Source: Gnetum montanum
Lineage: Eukaryota > Streptophyta > Gnetopsida > Gnetales > Gnetaceae
Direction of reading: 5' to 3'
DNA length: 64,000 nt
Assembly (NCBI GenBank): GCA_015680685.1
Contig: MNCI01022067.1
Span: 276,693-340,692, forward strand
This document shows positions 1 through 11,720 of this stretch, one piece after another. Position 1 is the stretch's first letter. Every line of letters starts with the position of its first letter. A program made the position numbers and the translations under genes. The notes below the pieces were generated by a model that ran no database searches, was not told where the DNA came from, and saw only the letters and a list, made by a program, of their open reading frames with translations.

Positions 1-2758
1 CCAACTCTAGTTGGATATTGCTCTTCTTAAGTTGTGGCAGGTTCCAGGCGTGATACATCTTTCGCGAAATTAAGTTGACTCCGGAACCTGAGTCAAGAAG
101 AGCTCGATGTGGTGCATTTCCAGCGATCTGCAAATAAATAAAGGGACTCCCAGGGTCAGTTAGTTTCCTGGGAAGGTGGCCTACCTTGATCCAGTCAGTT
201 ACGGTATGTGTTAGCATAACCATATGCGTTACACTCCTTTGGACTGAAGGGTGCTCCGAAGTGTTAGATGATGGAGGCATGTACATGGCCTCAACCACTT
301 GTTGTTGTGAGAGTTTGTCTGGGCTTTTGGTTCTGAAGTAAGGTCTTCTCTTTTTACTATTGTCAGAACCATCAGCAGGTTGGATATTTACATCTCTCGC
401 AGCATGACGTTGCTGTGGTTGAGGAGGAAGTTCCCCTTGCATTGTTGGAGCAGGAGGTGTTATGGGAACTACTTGAGGTGGAAAAGATGCGGTTGGATTA
501 GGAGGATGGTGTGGATATGGAGTGTCTCCCGGAGGAGAAGGAGTCCTTCTGAAGTACTCCCGAGCTTGGTAGTGATGGTTGGGGGTTGCGTGACCCATAG
601 AGTCACTTGGAGAAATCGGCTGCTGCACATAATATCCATAAGGATCAGGCTGCCGATAAGGGTACTGCTGTTTTGACAATGGCATCCCCGATGACTGTGG
701 GTATTGCCATTGCTGATGCTGTCTGATGGGCTGAGGTGGAGTTCCACTTGGGTAGTACGTTAGTGGTTGGTGGAACTACCTTGGGTTACCTTGTGGATAA
801 GGTAACCTTCGGGGTGTTTGCCGTTGATTAAGTCTTGGATTTAGCGCATACACCCCAGACTCCTGCAGATGTGAGATAATAGGACAACATCCCTTAGGAT
901 GGTCATAGTAGCAAACCTCACATCCACTATCATTGTCTGAATCATAATTTACAGCCACATCGGAGTTAGTGATCTCTCCCTTACCCTTGTTATGTGCAGG
1001 GCTTAAATCTCTCCACGTTTTCTTTCCTTTGTCACTACTTTGCTCAACCTTAGACTCTTCTACAATTTTCAAGACTATTTCTATTTTAGAGTCTAAGGAA
1101 CTCCATACATCGTCTACCTTAGTCGCTATTTCTATTGTTAACTTTTGGAGCGGCAAGGTTTTCCGGTTCACCAACTCTTCAATTGGTGACTCATCCTCCT
1201 CATCACAGAATTTTACTCCCTTCTTACGAAGGGAGGGGTCGCGGTTGTATTCTTCCACACTTTTTCTCTTCCGTAGCTCACCCTCTTCTTGCGCTACTTG
1301 TTCCGACAATCTTTCAACTTCATGGGCTCTTAGTTGGGAGAGTCTCCCTTGGGCGTAAGTCCCAAGAGTTCTTCTCGTTTCATTTCCTAGCCCATCCACA
1401 ATGTGGCGAAGTTGATCCCGTTTAGCGTACCCATGGCTCGGGCAACGATGTAGCAGTGTATAGTAATGGGCCATGGCAGCATCCAAGGGTTCATAAGCAC
1501 CTTGTTTCCAGCCTTGGATCTGCTTACGCAAGTTGGACACTCTGGAGTACGTTTGATATTTGTTGTTGAACAATTCAAGCATCGTACTCCACCTTCTGAT
1601 GGTTTCCGGTTCTAAGGACCGATACCAACTCTCTGCTTCTTTGATGAGTGTCCTTGGGAACAACTTAAGCTTCTACTACTCGCTATCAATATTCTGCAAG
1701 GCACAGGCATCGTGGAATGCCTGCAAATGATTTTGCGGATCAGCATTGTATCCCCCTTCAAATTGTGGGATATTGTTCATGTCTAATCATTTGATCCGAC
1801 TATCCTTTAAATGCCTTGTGGGAATCCTAACTGCTTTTGTTATGTTGAGCATACTTCGGGTTGTGAGTAGGGGCTCGTCATGATCATCTCTTTCATGATG
1901 CCTGTGATGTCTACGTGGTGGTTCTCTACTTTCCCTACGTCCTTGCCCTTGTCCTAACTCCTCTCAACCTTCTTGTCAAGGTATTTCATCTTCCCTTTTA
2001 CTTTTACTCTCTCCATTATGTTCATGATGGTTGCGCCCAGATGTGGAAGGAGAGTGTGAATAGTGAGATGAAGGAGAAGAGCAAGGGGATCCATCACCAT
2101 GGCGATGTTTCTTACCTTCTCTTCGGCTGCTTCGGCCCCGATCGTTGTAACGATCTAAGTGTCTGTCCTTAGTGTGAGTAGTTGTTCTTGCCATGAACAG
2201 TTGGTGCTCACGGGGATCAGAGCCTGTAGCATGTACCATTGATCGAAGGGCCTGATGGTTAACCTCTTCACCAGAGTGAGGAGGAGGAACATCATTTTCT
2301 AAGAAACCCATTGTAAGGGGTTCCTCGTCTCCTATTTCACTAATGACATGGGGGACCTTGCCCTTCAACAGTGAATGTTGGCTCTCATGCCTTGCGTCCC
2401 GAATACGTTGGGCATTTGTGGGATGATAATCCCTTGTGTCATGGTCATCCAGAACGTATTCCGCAAACAGTTCTTGCATGCCAATCTGTGCTAAGGCACG
2501 GAAAAGCATGTTAGGGGCAGATCTATCCGGAGGTAACACGATGTTACCTTGAAAATCTCTCCATCGCAGTTGCTCATCTTGATGGAGAATAAAAGTAAAG
2601 TCAGGGACATACTCATCAGGATGAGTATATGTGACCTTAGATTGTTTAGGACATGGCTGATTTGAGTTATGCATATGATGCTGACCGTCTCCTGTGTTAT
2701 CCTTAGGTAAGTTGATTTCATGAGAAGAAGCCATCCTAATGGTGTGTTGTTTTACCAT
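1..2758 (-). pseudogene. A1 gag-protease reading frame, interrupted by a few stops
   Basis: The frame starts at an ATG at 2758; an internal MASSHE near the start matches the gag starts of A3 and A4. In order it shows an N-terminal block with PDEYVPDFTFILHQDE, a basic Arg/Ser/His-rich linker, the gag core (LFPRTLIKEAESWYRSLE), a charged helical region, a compact knuckle CEVCYYDHPKGC, a Pro/Gln-rich stretch, and a retropepsin-like protease with LLDSGSGVNLIS close to the window edge. Stops occur near 1975, near 1790, as a pair near 1670 and at 776-778. Several sit where relatives have Gln or Trp. The capsid-like protein would package the RNA and the protease would mature the polyprotein. Decay is recent compared with A2 and A3. 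Confidence 0.8.
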
Positions 2759-2858
2759 TATTTATGTTCTTAATTAACTAATTAACCCGAATGTTCGATA
2801 AAGCTCACAACGATGTGAGTGATATCCCTTATGTTCAATTGGCGTAAAAAACACTTAG

Positions 2859-2876
2859 TCCCTGGCAATGGCGCCA
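2859..2876 (-). promoter_or_regulatory. A1 primer-binding site, tRNA-Asp type
   Basis: On the minus strand the LTR ends in CA, is followed by one T, and then reads TGGCGCCATTGCCAGGGA. As I recall the complement of the plant tRNA-Asp 3' end, this differs from it at two positions, both transitions. Other family copies carry the same site with more transitions (5514-5531, 19904-19921, 43452-43469). Confidence 0.8.
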
Positions 2877-2877
2877 A

Positions 2878-3949
2878 TGATGAGTAGCGAGGTACCCCTA
2901 CACTCAACCATACGAATACGAGCGTGTACGCGCGATCCGGTCGAACTCCGCAGACTAAATGCCTTAACGCCACAAGGAACGCTTGGGGTTAATCATTCGT
3001 TGTCTTCCTAGGCTTGCTTGTATGTGTCATGGTGTATGGTTAAGCAAGTCTGAGGTATATGATTTTTTTGGTATTTTTCAGTTTATCTCCTAAGCTATGA
3101 GGGAAAGGGTTGAGAAACTAACTAACTCTAGCTAATGTCCTAAGTCTAAATTAACTAGCGTCAGCATCCGCTCCCACTTACTGGACACACCCTGAACTAT
3201 GCAACTGTGGCTACCAAACGCTAATTGTTACTAGGATCACCACACGTAACGCAAGTGCTCGAAGTGGTCATACTAAGGCACCTATTTAGCCTAAGTGTGA
3301 TAAGCAGCCAATTCCTTGGCTAGCCTTACACACCCGTGGATGCTCGTAGCCAAGTCGTACTTATCACACGTTCTAGCCTAGCGATGAGTAGCCGATTCCT
3401 TTACTAGCCATACACATTGGACTACTACTGGGATTACCAAGTGCAGATCCTGGAATATGCTACTGGGTTACCAAGCAGTCACAATGCTCGTAATCAAGTC
3501 GTACTCACGCGTTGCAACGAGTAGCCGATTCCTTGATTAGCCGTACACATCCGTAGATGCTCGTAATCAAGTCGTACTCGTGCGCACTAGGAAAGCAATA
3601 AATAACAACAAAATAAAACCATGTACTGCAAGGTTTATCCAATCAAGTTCATCTTTATTTCCGTACACAACTTGTGTTCAGGTTACAAAGTTGATCGAAT
3701 AAAGAGCCGTTCACTCTAGGACTCCTATTGCAGGCACATGGGAAATTAATCTAACTCTGGAGTGTTCAAACTGCCAGAGCTTCGCTACTTCTAGCCAGGA
3801 TTGGGAAATGAAGGGAGTGTCGCCTCTTATTTATAGATATGGCAGTGGACCGCGATATCGTGTACGCGATATCGCAGGGGATGCAATATCGCGATGGCCG
3901 CGATATCGCATACACGATATCGCGGCGCTATGCATGTCGCATCTCATCA
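2878..3949 (-). repeat. A1 5' LTR
   Basis: The minus strand starts TGATGAGATG and ends CTACTCATCA, matching the start and end of the A2, A3, A4 and A5 LTRs. A TATA box (TATAAATA) lies near 3829-3836, and directly upstream of it is a dense cluster of GATATCGCG words (3851-3925). The R-U5 part contains many copies of short words such as GAGTAGCCGATTCCTT and CAAGTCGTAC. No partner LTR is visible because the element leaves the window. Confidence 0.8.
3851..3925 (-). promoter_or_regulatory. Palindromic GATATCGCG cluster upstream of the A1 LTR TATA box
   Basis: About six copies of CGATATCG or a one-base variant lie within 75 bp, in both orientations because the core is palindromic. They occupy the U3 position just upstream of TATAAATA. 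A4 carries a decayed equivalent (GATATTG words at 42653-42705). The position suggests a promoter element, but no binding factor can be named from sequence. Confidence 0.6.
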
Positions 3950-4593
3950 ATGAGTTAATAAGTGGTTTAGACTATTCCATGTATGTTTTAAACAATTTTA
4001 GGTTCTCATTTTTCGGCCATTGGATGCCTTTTGGTTTAATGGTCCATGCTTCTTTTGCTCCACACACTTGTTTTTCACATTTGTTGTGGGTTGGTGTATA
4101 GATTGTGTTGACATTCTAAAGTGTCAACCCACAACTACACCCTTCTGTATCATTGATAATTCATGAATTATCTATGTGTGTATGGCTCCATGCTTGTCCT
4201 TCATAGAAAGAGTTCCTACCTTTATCTAGTTTGATACTATTTCCATTATCATGACAATCCTATTTCTACTAGCTTTTTCTAGACTTGTCCTAAAGAAAGG
4301 ATGTTTCCTAGATTTTCCTTTAGTATCACTGGTATGACCTTATCTCTATACATTCACTACCCTTGAAACACATCTTTGTTGAGGTTGTAATAGTTGTTCC
4401 CCTTGAATAATGAGTGGTGACACTGGTGGCAAAGACTTCGAAGGGGGATTTGATGGGCCAGTTATTGGTGAATGTGCATAAGGACAATGATCCATCCTTG
4501 GAGTAGTAGACATGTAGTATTCTAGTGGATAATAAGAGGAAGAAGTTTGAATTGAAGCATTCCATGGAGATATTGGACATTAAACATAATATT
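3950..4593 (-). mobile_element. A3 left remnant: gag C-terminal end, continued from 17641
   Basis: Read on the minus strand, the sequence from 4593 down to about 4300 aligns with the A2 gag C-terminal region (7670-7920). Both share the run around CAAGG, AGCAACAAAATG-like words and GGGCTATGAAT. It therefore continues the gag at 17641-19778 and was separated from it by the A2 insertion. From about 4300 down to 3950 the homology is weak; that part may be A3 or another insertion. It contains the palindrome at 4083-4135. Confidence 0.6.
4083..4135. repeat. Perfect inverted repeat with nested second arm
   Basis: GTTGTGGGTTG at 4083-4093 is the exact reverse complement of CAACCCACAAC at 4125-4135. 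Between them sits a second pair, GTTGACA and TGTCAAC. The structure could form a hairpin of about 53 nt. It may be the terminus of an older inserted element, or a cruciform-forming site. Confidence 0.6.
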
Positions 4594-5512
4594 TGATGAG
4601 TTGTGGTTGGCTACATCGACGAGGCCTTGTTGACTAGGCCCTATTGATTAGGCCCCATTGATGCAACCCTATTGACACATAGTTTCATGCATCAATGCAA
4701 CCCCATTGATGCAAGGTTCATTTTTGCTTATAAATACATGCCCACCATCCGCATTTATGACATTATTCAATCATAGTGTAGCAAAGCTCTTGCATTTTTT
4801 CCATTTGAGAGAGAATATTTTCTTGAGTACCCATAGTAGCAGTCATTGAGTGTACAGATCTTTATTCAAACACTGTTGTACCTAAGCATGACAGTGTGTG
4901 CGGCAATACAAACAAACTTCTTGATAAACCTTGTAACATTTTTGATAGTTTAAATGTTTCATTTATGAATTTAATATTTTTAGTTATTTATTCAATGTTT
5001 TTTAGTAATTAAGCTAATTAGGTAATTAAGTGAGATAAGCTAGATAGATTAATTACATAAGTAGGATCATTTCAAGCGTAACATGCATCTGCTTGTAAAT
5101 CCCAGCAGCATTATTGCTTAGTGTGCCTAGTAGCATAGTGCTTGGTAACCCAGCAATGGATAAGTGGGTTCAAGATGTGTATGGAAAGTGGGACTGCATG
5201 CTTATGTTAGGACTAGTTAGAGATTAGTTAGTTAGTTATATCAAATTAGTCATTAAACTACTTTATCCCTCTGTTCAAGCATCAAAGAACCTAAAACATA
5301 AAATAATAAAAATCATATGCCTCGATTACACTTAACCATACCTTTGAGCTTCACAAGTGTAATTGGGAAGACAACAAACAACTTTAGGGTAAGGTTCACT
5401 ACCTAGAAGACTAGTACATTAGAAATTATAGAGTCCATGGAATTTGACTGAATTGAGTGTGAACACTTTTTAATTCGTATGATTAGGCATAGGGATACCT
5501 TGTCACTCATCA
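4594..5512 (+). repeat. A2 5' LTR
   Basis: Starts TGATGAG and ends CTCATCA, a perfect 7-bp terminal inverted repeat. It aligns along its length with 16793-17640. U3 carries repeated CCCATTGATGCAA-like words (4626-4716), then TATAAATA at 4729-4736. It is about 70 bp longer than the 3' copy, mainly because of extra copies of the U3 words. Confidence 0.9.
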
Positions 5513-5513
5513 T

Positions 5514-5531
5514 TTGCATCGTTGATGAGGA
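5514..5531 (+). promoter_or_regulatory. A2 degenerate primer-binding site
   Basis: One T after the LTR end, TTGCATCGTTGATGAGGA matches the tRNA-Asp-type site at 12 of 18 positions. Its position matches the better preserved A1 site. Confidence 0.6.
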
Positions 5532-5662
5532 CTCTATTTGTTGAAACATGCACTATCTAGGATTAGTAACAATTATTAATATCATTGGACGAACTCAAGA
5601 TCAACATTACTCTCACACCACATATAATTACAAAAGCACACTAATATTTTACTTGTTGGAAA

Positions 5663-8100
5663 ATGTCTTATTTTCATAGGTGTGAAGATGTTAAAATGTC
5701 AGTCCCATAAGAGTGAAAAGTGGTATATACTCATCCTGATGAGTATGTACCAAACTTCACCTTCATCCTACACCAGGATGAGTAGTTACGATGGCATGAC
5801 ATAGAGGGTAACAAAGTAATAACCCTTGATCGATATATGCTCAAGATGTTGTTTCAAACCCTTAAGAAGTTAGGCATCTCAGATCTTTAAGACGAATACA
5901 TTGTGAATGGTTATGACACTCAGGACTACCATCCCACTAAAACACAATGCAAGTGAGATCGACACTAAGAGAAGCACCATGAGTTTGCAAAAGGGAAATA
6001 CTTCACTAATCCCTTATTCCTATTAAACCAAACTAAAAATGAGGATCCTCCCTTTGGGAATTCTTAACATGAAGATTCTTCCCCCTCTATTGTTGGTGAT
6101 GAGGATGTGGCCCTGAACCTATGATCCAATATTAATAAACCAAGTTTAGGAAAAAGTGGCAATCAAGGCAGGAACTCAGGCAAACCTCATAATGGCAAGA
6201 GATCTAAGGATGATGGTTGTCATGAGTAAAGAGGTGGTGGTGGAAACCATGGTGGTAGTGGTGGTTGATCTTCCTCTTCATCCTCTTCATCCAATTTTAA
6301 ACATTCTTCTTCATCTGCTAGTTCTCATAGAAGCCACCATAGAAATCATCATGATGAAGGTGATCAATGAGACAACAATGACCATTGAGGCTACCAAGAA
6401 CATAGGGGTTCTAGGAATCATCATTGGCACCATTGATGCAATGATGATGATGAACCCCTATTGGTAACTCAAAGCATGCTTAACATTACAGAGCTAGTTA
6501 AGATTTGAACTAGGCATATAAAAAATAGTCAGATTAAGTGCTTGACATGAATAATATCCCAAGATTTGAGGGAGGATACAAATCTGATCCATAGACACAT
6601 TTATAAGCTTTCTATAATGCCTATGCCTTGCAAAACATTGAAAATGATTGGCAGAAACTCAAGCTCTTCCCTAGGACACTCATCAAAGAAGCTGAAAGTT
6701 AGCATCAGTCTTTAGAGTTGAAATCCATTCACAGATGGAGTACAATGCTTGAACTTTTTAATGACAAATATTAAACAAACTCTAGAGTGTTCTATCTAAG
6801 AAGGCAAATATAAGGTTGAAAATAGAGAACACATGAACCCTTGGATGCTACCATGGGTAGATATTATTCTCTCTTACACTAATGCCCTAGCCATGGTTAT
6901 TCTTAGAGGGAACAACTCCACTCAGAGCAAAAACTAGAAGAATGCTTGGGGTCTATGCCCAAGGGAGGCTATCCAAACTAAGAGCTCATCAGATACAAAG
7001 GCTGATAAAGTAGGTAGCAAATGAAGATGGTGAGTTGTGAAAAAGGAAAAGTGTAAAAGAGCATAATAGGGATCCTTCCATAAGGAAAAGAGAGGTCTGA
7101 TTTTGTAAAGGGGAGGATGCCTCACTTGACAAGGTGATAACTAAAAAAAGCTTGCCCATCCAACAATTTGTTTCTAATATTTTGGCAAATGTTAATAAAT
7201 TATGAGACTCTTTGAATGCAAAGTTCCAAACTACTATGAAGATTGCTAAAGCATCCAAAGAAAAAAATAGTGACCATCACCGTAGGAGGCAAAAGGAAGC
7301 TGAATGTGCCTACTAGAGATGTAAGGGAAAAGTTTTTGTAGTAAAAGAAGTTATGAAAACTAACTCTGATGATGATACTAGTTGTCACATTTGTTAATAT
7401 GAACATCCAAAGAGATTTTATCCTATTGTGTCACATTTATAAGAGTCTGGAATATACGCATTAAATCCTCAACTAGCACATAGGCAAGCACCTAGATGAT
7501 TGCCTTATCCTTAAGACAATCTAAGGTAGTTCCACCATCAACAACAAGCTTATTACCAAAGTGGATCTCCACCACAATCATATGAGCAATACCAATAGTG
7601 GCACCAACCACAATCATGGGAAATGCCATCGTCAAGGTAGCAATATGCTTACAGGCAATTAGATCCATAGGTATTATGTTCAACAACCCATTTCTACACG
7701 AAGCTTTGCAAGCCATGCCTCATTCCAACATTACTATTACCCTCCAGAGTACCATCAAAATCATTCACCATATACTCGAGGGGAGCACCAATACCTATAC
7801 CATTCTCTACATCTCTCTACACACATCCCTCTACCCTCTAACTAGTTACCTCTTACTCCTTCCATGCAAGGTGAAATTCCCCCATAGCCATAGCAACAAA
7901 ATGCTATGAGGGCTATGAATTTACAACCGGCCTTCTAACTGAGTGGTTCAAATAATTGATCTAGGAAATAACCATTTTTTCAACCCAAAAATCCTACCAA
8001 ACCCTCACAACCTAATGTAGCTAGTCATCCTACATCTCCAACACCCTCATCCATTGCATCAAATACATTCAAGAGTCCTTTAAACCAAATGCTACCTCAA
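5663..8100 (+). pseudogene. A2 gag, many stops
   Basis: The start ATG (MSYFHR) is at the place where A4 and A3 have MSSS and MAST. The N-terminal block reads THPDEYVPNFTFILHQDE, followed by a stop where A1 has Gln. After a His/Ser/Gly-rich linker come the gag core (LFPRTLIKEAES, with a stop where A1 has Trp), the charged helical part and a knuckle remnant (CHIC, stop, YEHPK). A Pro/Gln-rich tail runs into protease. The same layout in four copies makes the gag assignment secure, although no domain search was possible. Nonsense changes appear mainly of the Gln-to-stop and Trp-to-stop type. Confidence 0.8.
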
Positions 8101-10370
8101 ATTCATATTGTGATGATAAATCATGCTATTTTTAATTAGATCAAGGCTAGCAATCTTCCCATGAAAAGATATAACCCTAGAAGTCCTCTTATTTACATGC
8201 AAATTGTTGGACATGATCCATACAAGGCTCTTCTTGACTCTAAATCTAGTGTCAGTTTAATCTCTCATGACATGTATAAGGCTTGGAACCTATTGCCTCT
8301 CAAGAAGAGCAACATCCATTTAGAGTTGGTTGACTAATTAATCACTATCCCTTTGGGGTTAGTAGAGAACATTGTGACCATAGTTTGTGGATGGTCCTAT
8401 CCAGTTGATTTTTTGATGATCAAGGTCGAAAACTACAAAGGTGACTTCCCCATTATTTTGGAAAGGGCATGGTTAAGCACAGCTGATGCATGAATGGGCA
8501 TAAGGGATCTCTCCTTGAAAATCTCCAGGAAAAATGAATTTGGGCGATTAGAGAAGAAGCATATTCCATGCACAGTAATAATGGGTGCAATTGCATGCTA
8601 AAAATCTGGTCCATTAAAAGTAAATTCATCAAAACATGTAGTTAGTGTGCACAAGAAATAGATATCCAAAGGTGTCTATACTCAACAGCCACAAAATAAA
8701 AGGGCATCCAATGGTTGACAACTGACTCTAATAGTAGCACACTATGCATGGAACCAACTAAGAGCCTAACATGTGCTTATGTCGAAGGCATGGATGAACT
8801 TGAGCAAGTTCATTACCAACTCTCTAATGATAAAGATGATGATACCTATTGGGGAGAGTTGGAAATCCCTAATAGCTTTAAGTAGGAGTCCCTAGAGTTA
8901 AAAACTCTACCATCTGGCATGGAGTATGCATTTTTAAATAATGAAAAGCTAGTCATAATCAATGCCAAACTTGCTCCTAAATAAAAAGAAAAGATATTTG
9001 AGGTGGTTAACAAATGACCAAAAACCTTTGCTTGGTCATATATTGAGCTAACTAGAATCAATCCAAGGATATGCTAGCATTGCATTTATATCAATCCAAC
9101 CATGAAGCCAAGAAGGTAGACATAGAGGTGCCTAAACCCCAAATTGAAGCAGATCATCAAGAAGGAAATAGAACAACTCCTCAAGGCGGGATTCATCTAT
9201 CACATCACAGATAGTGATTGGGTTAGCCCACTCATAATTATGCCAAGGAAAGAAGGAAAGTGACAGGCCTACATTGATTTTAGGTTGTTGAATATGGCAA
9301 CATTTAAAGATCATTTCCCATTGCCATTTGTGGACCAAGTGTTGGACACTATTTTTAGGCATTACTATTATAGCTTCTTGGATGGTTATAGTGGCTATAA
9401 CCAAATCCAAATTGCAACAAAAGATTAGGACAAGACAACATTCATGAGTCCCTGGAATACTTTTTTATATTGTAAGATGTCATTTGGTCTATGCAATGTG
9501 CCTACAACATTTCATCACCTAGTCCTTAGTATTTTCCAATAGCAAATTGGTAGCAAGGTAGAGATCTTTATAGATGACTTCTCTACCTATGGGACTACAT
9601 TGGAGTAAGCCTTGGATCACCTTGAGTAGGTTCTGAAAAGATATGTTGAAACAAACCTTAGGCTCAATTAGTAGAAAATCCATCTAATGATCCAAGAGGA
9701 TGTAGTATTGGGGCATCAAATTTTACAAAAAGGCATTGAGGTAGACCCTAAAAAGATAAGGATCATCTGAAAAATTACATGTCAGCTAGAGATAATTAAA
9801 GATGTCCAATCATTCCTTGGACACACTAGCTACTATTTTTTATTCATACAGAATTTTTCTAACATTTCAAAGCCATTAGTTAAGCTTATGAAGAAAGATG
9901 CTTCGTTCATCTAGACCAATAAATGTGAACATGCATTCCAATAATTAAAAGATAAACTTGTAGAAACTCCAATTCTATAAGCACCAAACTAGTCTAGACC
10001 ATTTCACATAATGATGAACACATCTAATTATGCCTTGGAAGCCATGCTTACATAGTTGGATAATAAGAAACATCCATATTACATCCACTATATGAGCCAA
10101 AGCATTATGGATGCACAATTAAATTACACCACAATTGAGAAAGAATTAATGACACTAGTGTATGCTCTTGAGAAGTTTAGGCACTATGTACTTAGTTATA
10201 AGGTGTTTGTACACACAAACCACAGTGCCATCCACTTCCTAATAAACAAACCAACGATGAGCTCTCATATCATACAATGGCTCGTGATCTTATAGGAATT
10301 TGACCTCACAATGCTAGATTGGAAAGGAACTAAGAACATAGTCACTAACCACTTCTCTCAATTAAAATGA
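8101..10370 (+). pseudogene. A2 protease, reverse transcriptase and RNase H
   Basis: Protease lies at about 8110-8560, with active-site region ALLDSKSSVSLIS (A1 has LLDSGSG, so the active-site Gly is lost here) and a flap-like GDFPIILERAWLSTADA. RT lies at about 9080-9900: LLKAGFIY-like entry, FLDGYSGYNQIQI, and the catalytic EIFIDDFSTYG, the form of the YxDD box typical of Athila. RNase H follows (SNYALEAML at about 10024, TIEKELMTLVYALEKFRHYVL at about 10130). Stops are spread through all domains. RT would copy the RNA, RNase H remove the template, and protease mature the polyprotein. Confidence 0.85.
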
Positions 10371-10448
10371 GATAATAAAGAGGAGGAGAGTCTGCTCTCT
10401 AATCAATTTTTAGATGAACACCTCTTTACAAGAGAAATCAATGACCAA

Positions 10449-11720
10449 GTGCTTGTTGAAACAAAATGGTACGATGGCATCCTCACTTACCTTCTTACTC
10501 AGGAGATGCCACAAGATTTGGACTTTAGGAAGAAAAAAGAGTTTCTTCATCAGGCAAAGTACTTCATGAAAATCAATGGACACTTTTACAAGGTATGCAC
10601 TAATGGCTTGGTTTGTTGTTATGTCCGTAATGCATATCAACTATGCATTCTCTAGGATGCTCATTTAGTGCCTTGCAAAGGTTACTATGTAGGGAGATGC
10701 ATACCCATAAAAATCCTAATGGCAGGATACTATTGACCTACAATCTTCAAGGATGCCCACTAATTTGTTTGAGTGCTGTCAATGAGATGGTGGGATGACT
10801 ACTTGAATGAAGGATCCTCAATAGTAGATTCAACCACTGGAGTCCTTTGACATATGAGGCATTGACTTCATGGGTCCCATCACACCCATGTTTAATGAGA
10901 AGGTGTATATCATTGTAGCAGTTGACTATTGCACAAAATGGGTAGAAACAACAACCATCACCAATTGTACATCATCCACTACTACTCAATTCATACAACA
11001 GAATTTTGTAAACAAGTTTGGGGAATGGGACTCACTTTATACATGCCACCTTTCAAAAACTTATGCAATGCTTGTAGGTAGAACATAAATTAACAGCACC
11101 CTATCACCCCCAAGCTAATGGTCAAGCAAAGGTAACTAATAGGGAGATCATAAAGATCCTAACAGGAACCATAAGCAAATATAGGAGAGATTAGAACACA
11201 AAACTTAATGACATCCTCTAGGCCTATCGCTCAACATGGAAATTCCCTATTGGCTACTCCCCCTACAAGCTAGTGTATAAAAAACTTTCAAAGCTCTCAA
11301 TTCAATCTGAGCTCTATACACTCTCAACAACCTATGATCTGAATTTTAACCTAAGTCTAGCATAGAAAGAAAGACTGATCAACCTCAACATGCTAGATGA
11401 AAATTGATTAGTGGCCCTATATTTGAATGAGGTGCATAAGACATTTAACAAGAAATGTCATGACCTCAAAATATGGAAAGCAAAATTTCAATCAGGAAAT
11501 AAGGTTCTCTACTAGAACTCACACACATACCCCAGAAGAAAAAGTTCCAAATGTTGTGGAAGGGACCTTATATAATTAATAAAACATTTCCCTTTGGGCC
11601 CATGTTAATCCATAAACCTAAGAGACCACACAGAAAGCAATTGGTCAACATCCAACAAGTGAAACCTTTCCTAAAGCCAACACAAGCTAGTGCAACTACC
11701 ACCTCAACAAATGGACAACC
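10449..11720 (+). pseudogene. A2 integrase
   Basis: After RNase H comes the integrase N-terminal part (HQAKYFMKINGHFYK, then CCYVRNA-like residues). The catalytic core opens with GIDFMGPITPMFNEKVYIIV, which carries the first acidic residue, at about 10860. The second core acid lies near a damaged stretch around 11030, and the region with PITPKLMVKQ-like coding follows at about 11100. Frameshifts and stops are frequent. The product would join element cDNA to host DNA in the nucleus. The order protease-RT-RNase H-integrase is that of Ty3/gypsy. Confidence 0.8.

Larger units (their letters stand above)
1..3949 (-). mobile_element. Athila-like LTR retrotransposon A1, 5' part (LTR, PBS, gag, start of protease)
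   Basis: Minus-strand element reading from its 5' LTR (2878-3949) through a primer-binding site into gag and protease, then off the left edge of the window. Assignment to the Athila lineage of Ty3/gypsy rests on the tRNA-Asp-like primer site and on related copies in this window that carry the RT motif FIDDFSTYG. A1 is the least decayed member: its protease active site is intact and only a handful of stops interrupt gag. It appears to be inserted into the left remnant of A3. The LTR start was placed by alignment with the TGATGAG starts of the other copies. Confidence 0.85.

Noticed and set aside
969-1425. Plus-strand open frames opposite A1 gag
   Set aside because: Shadows of the minus-strand gag, which has family support in four copies.
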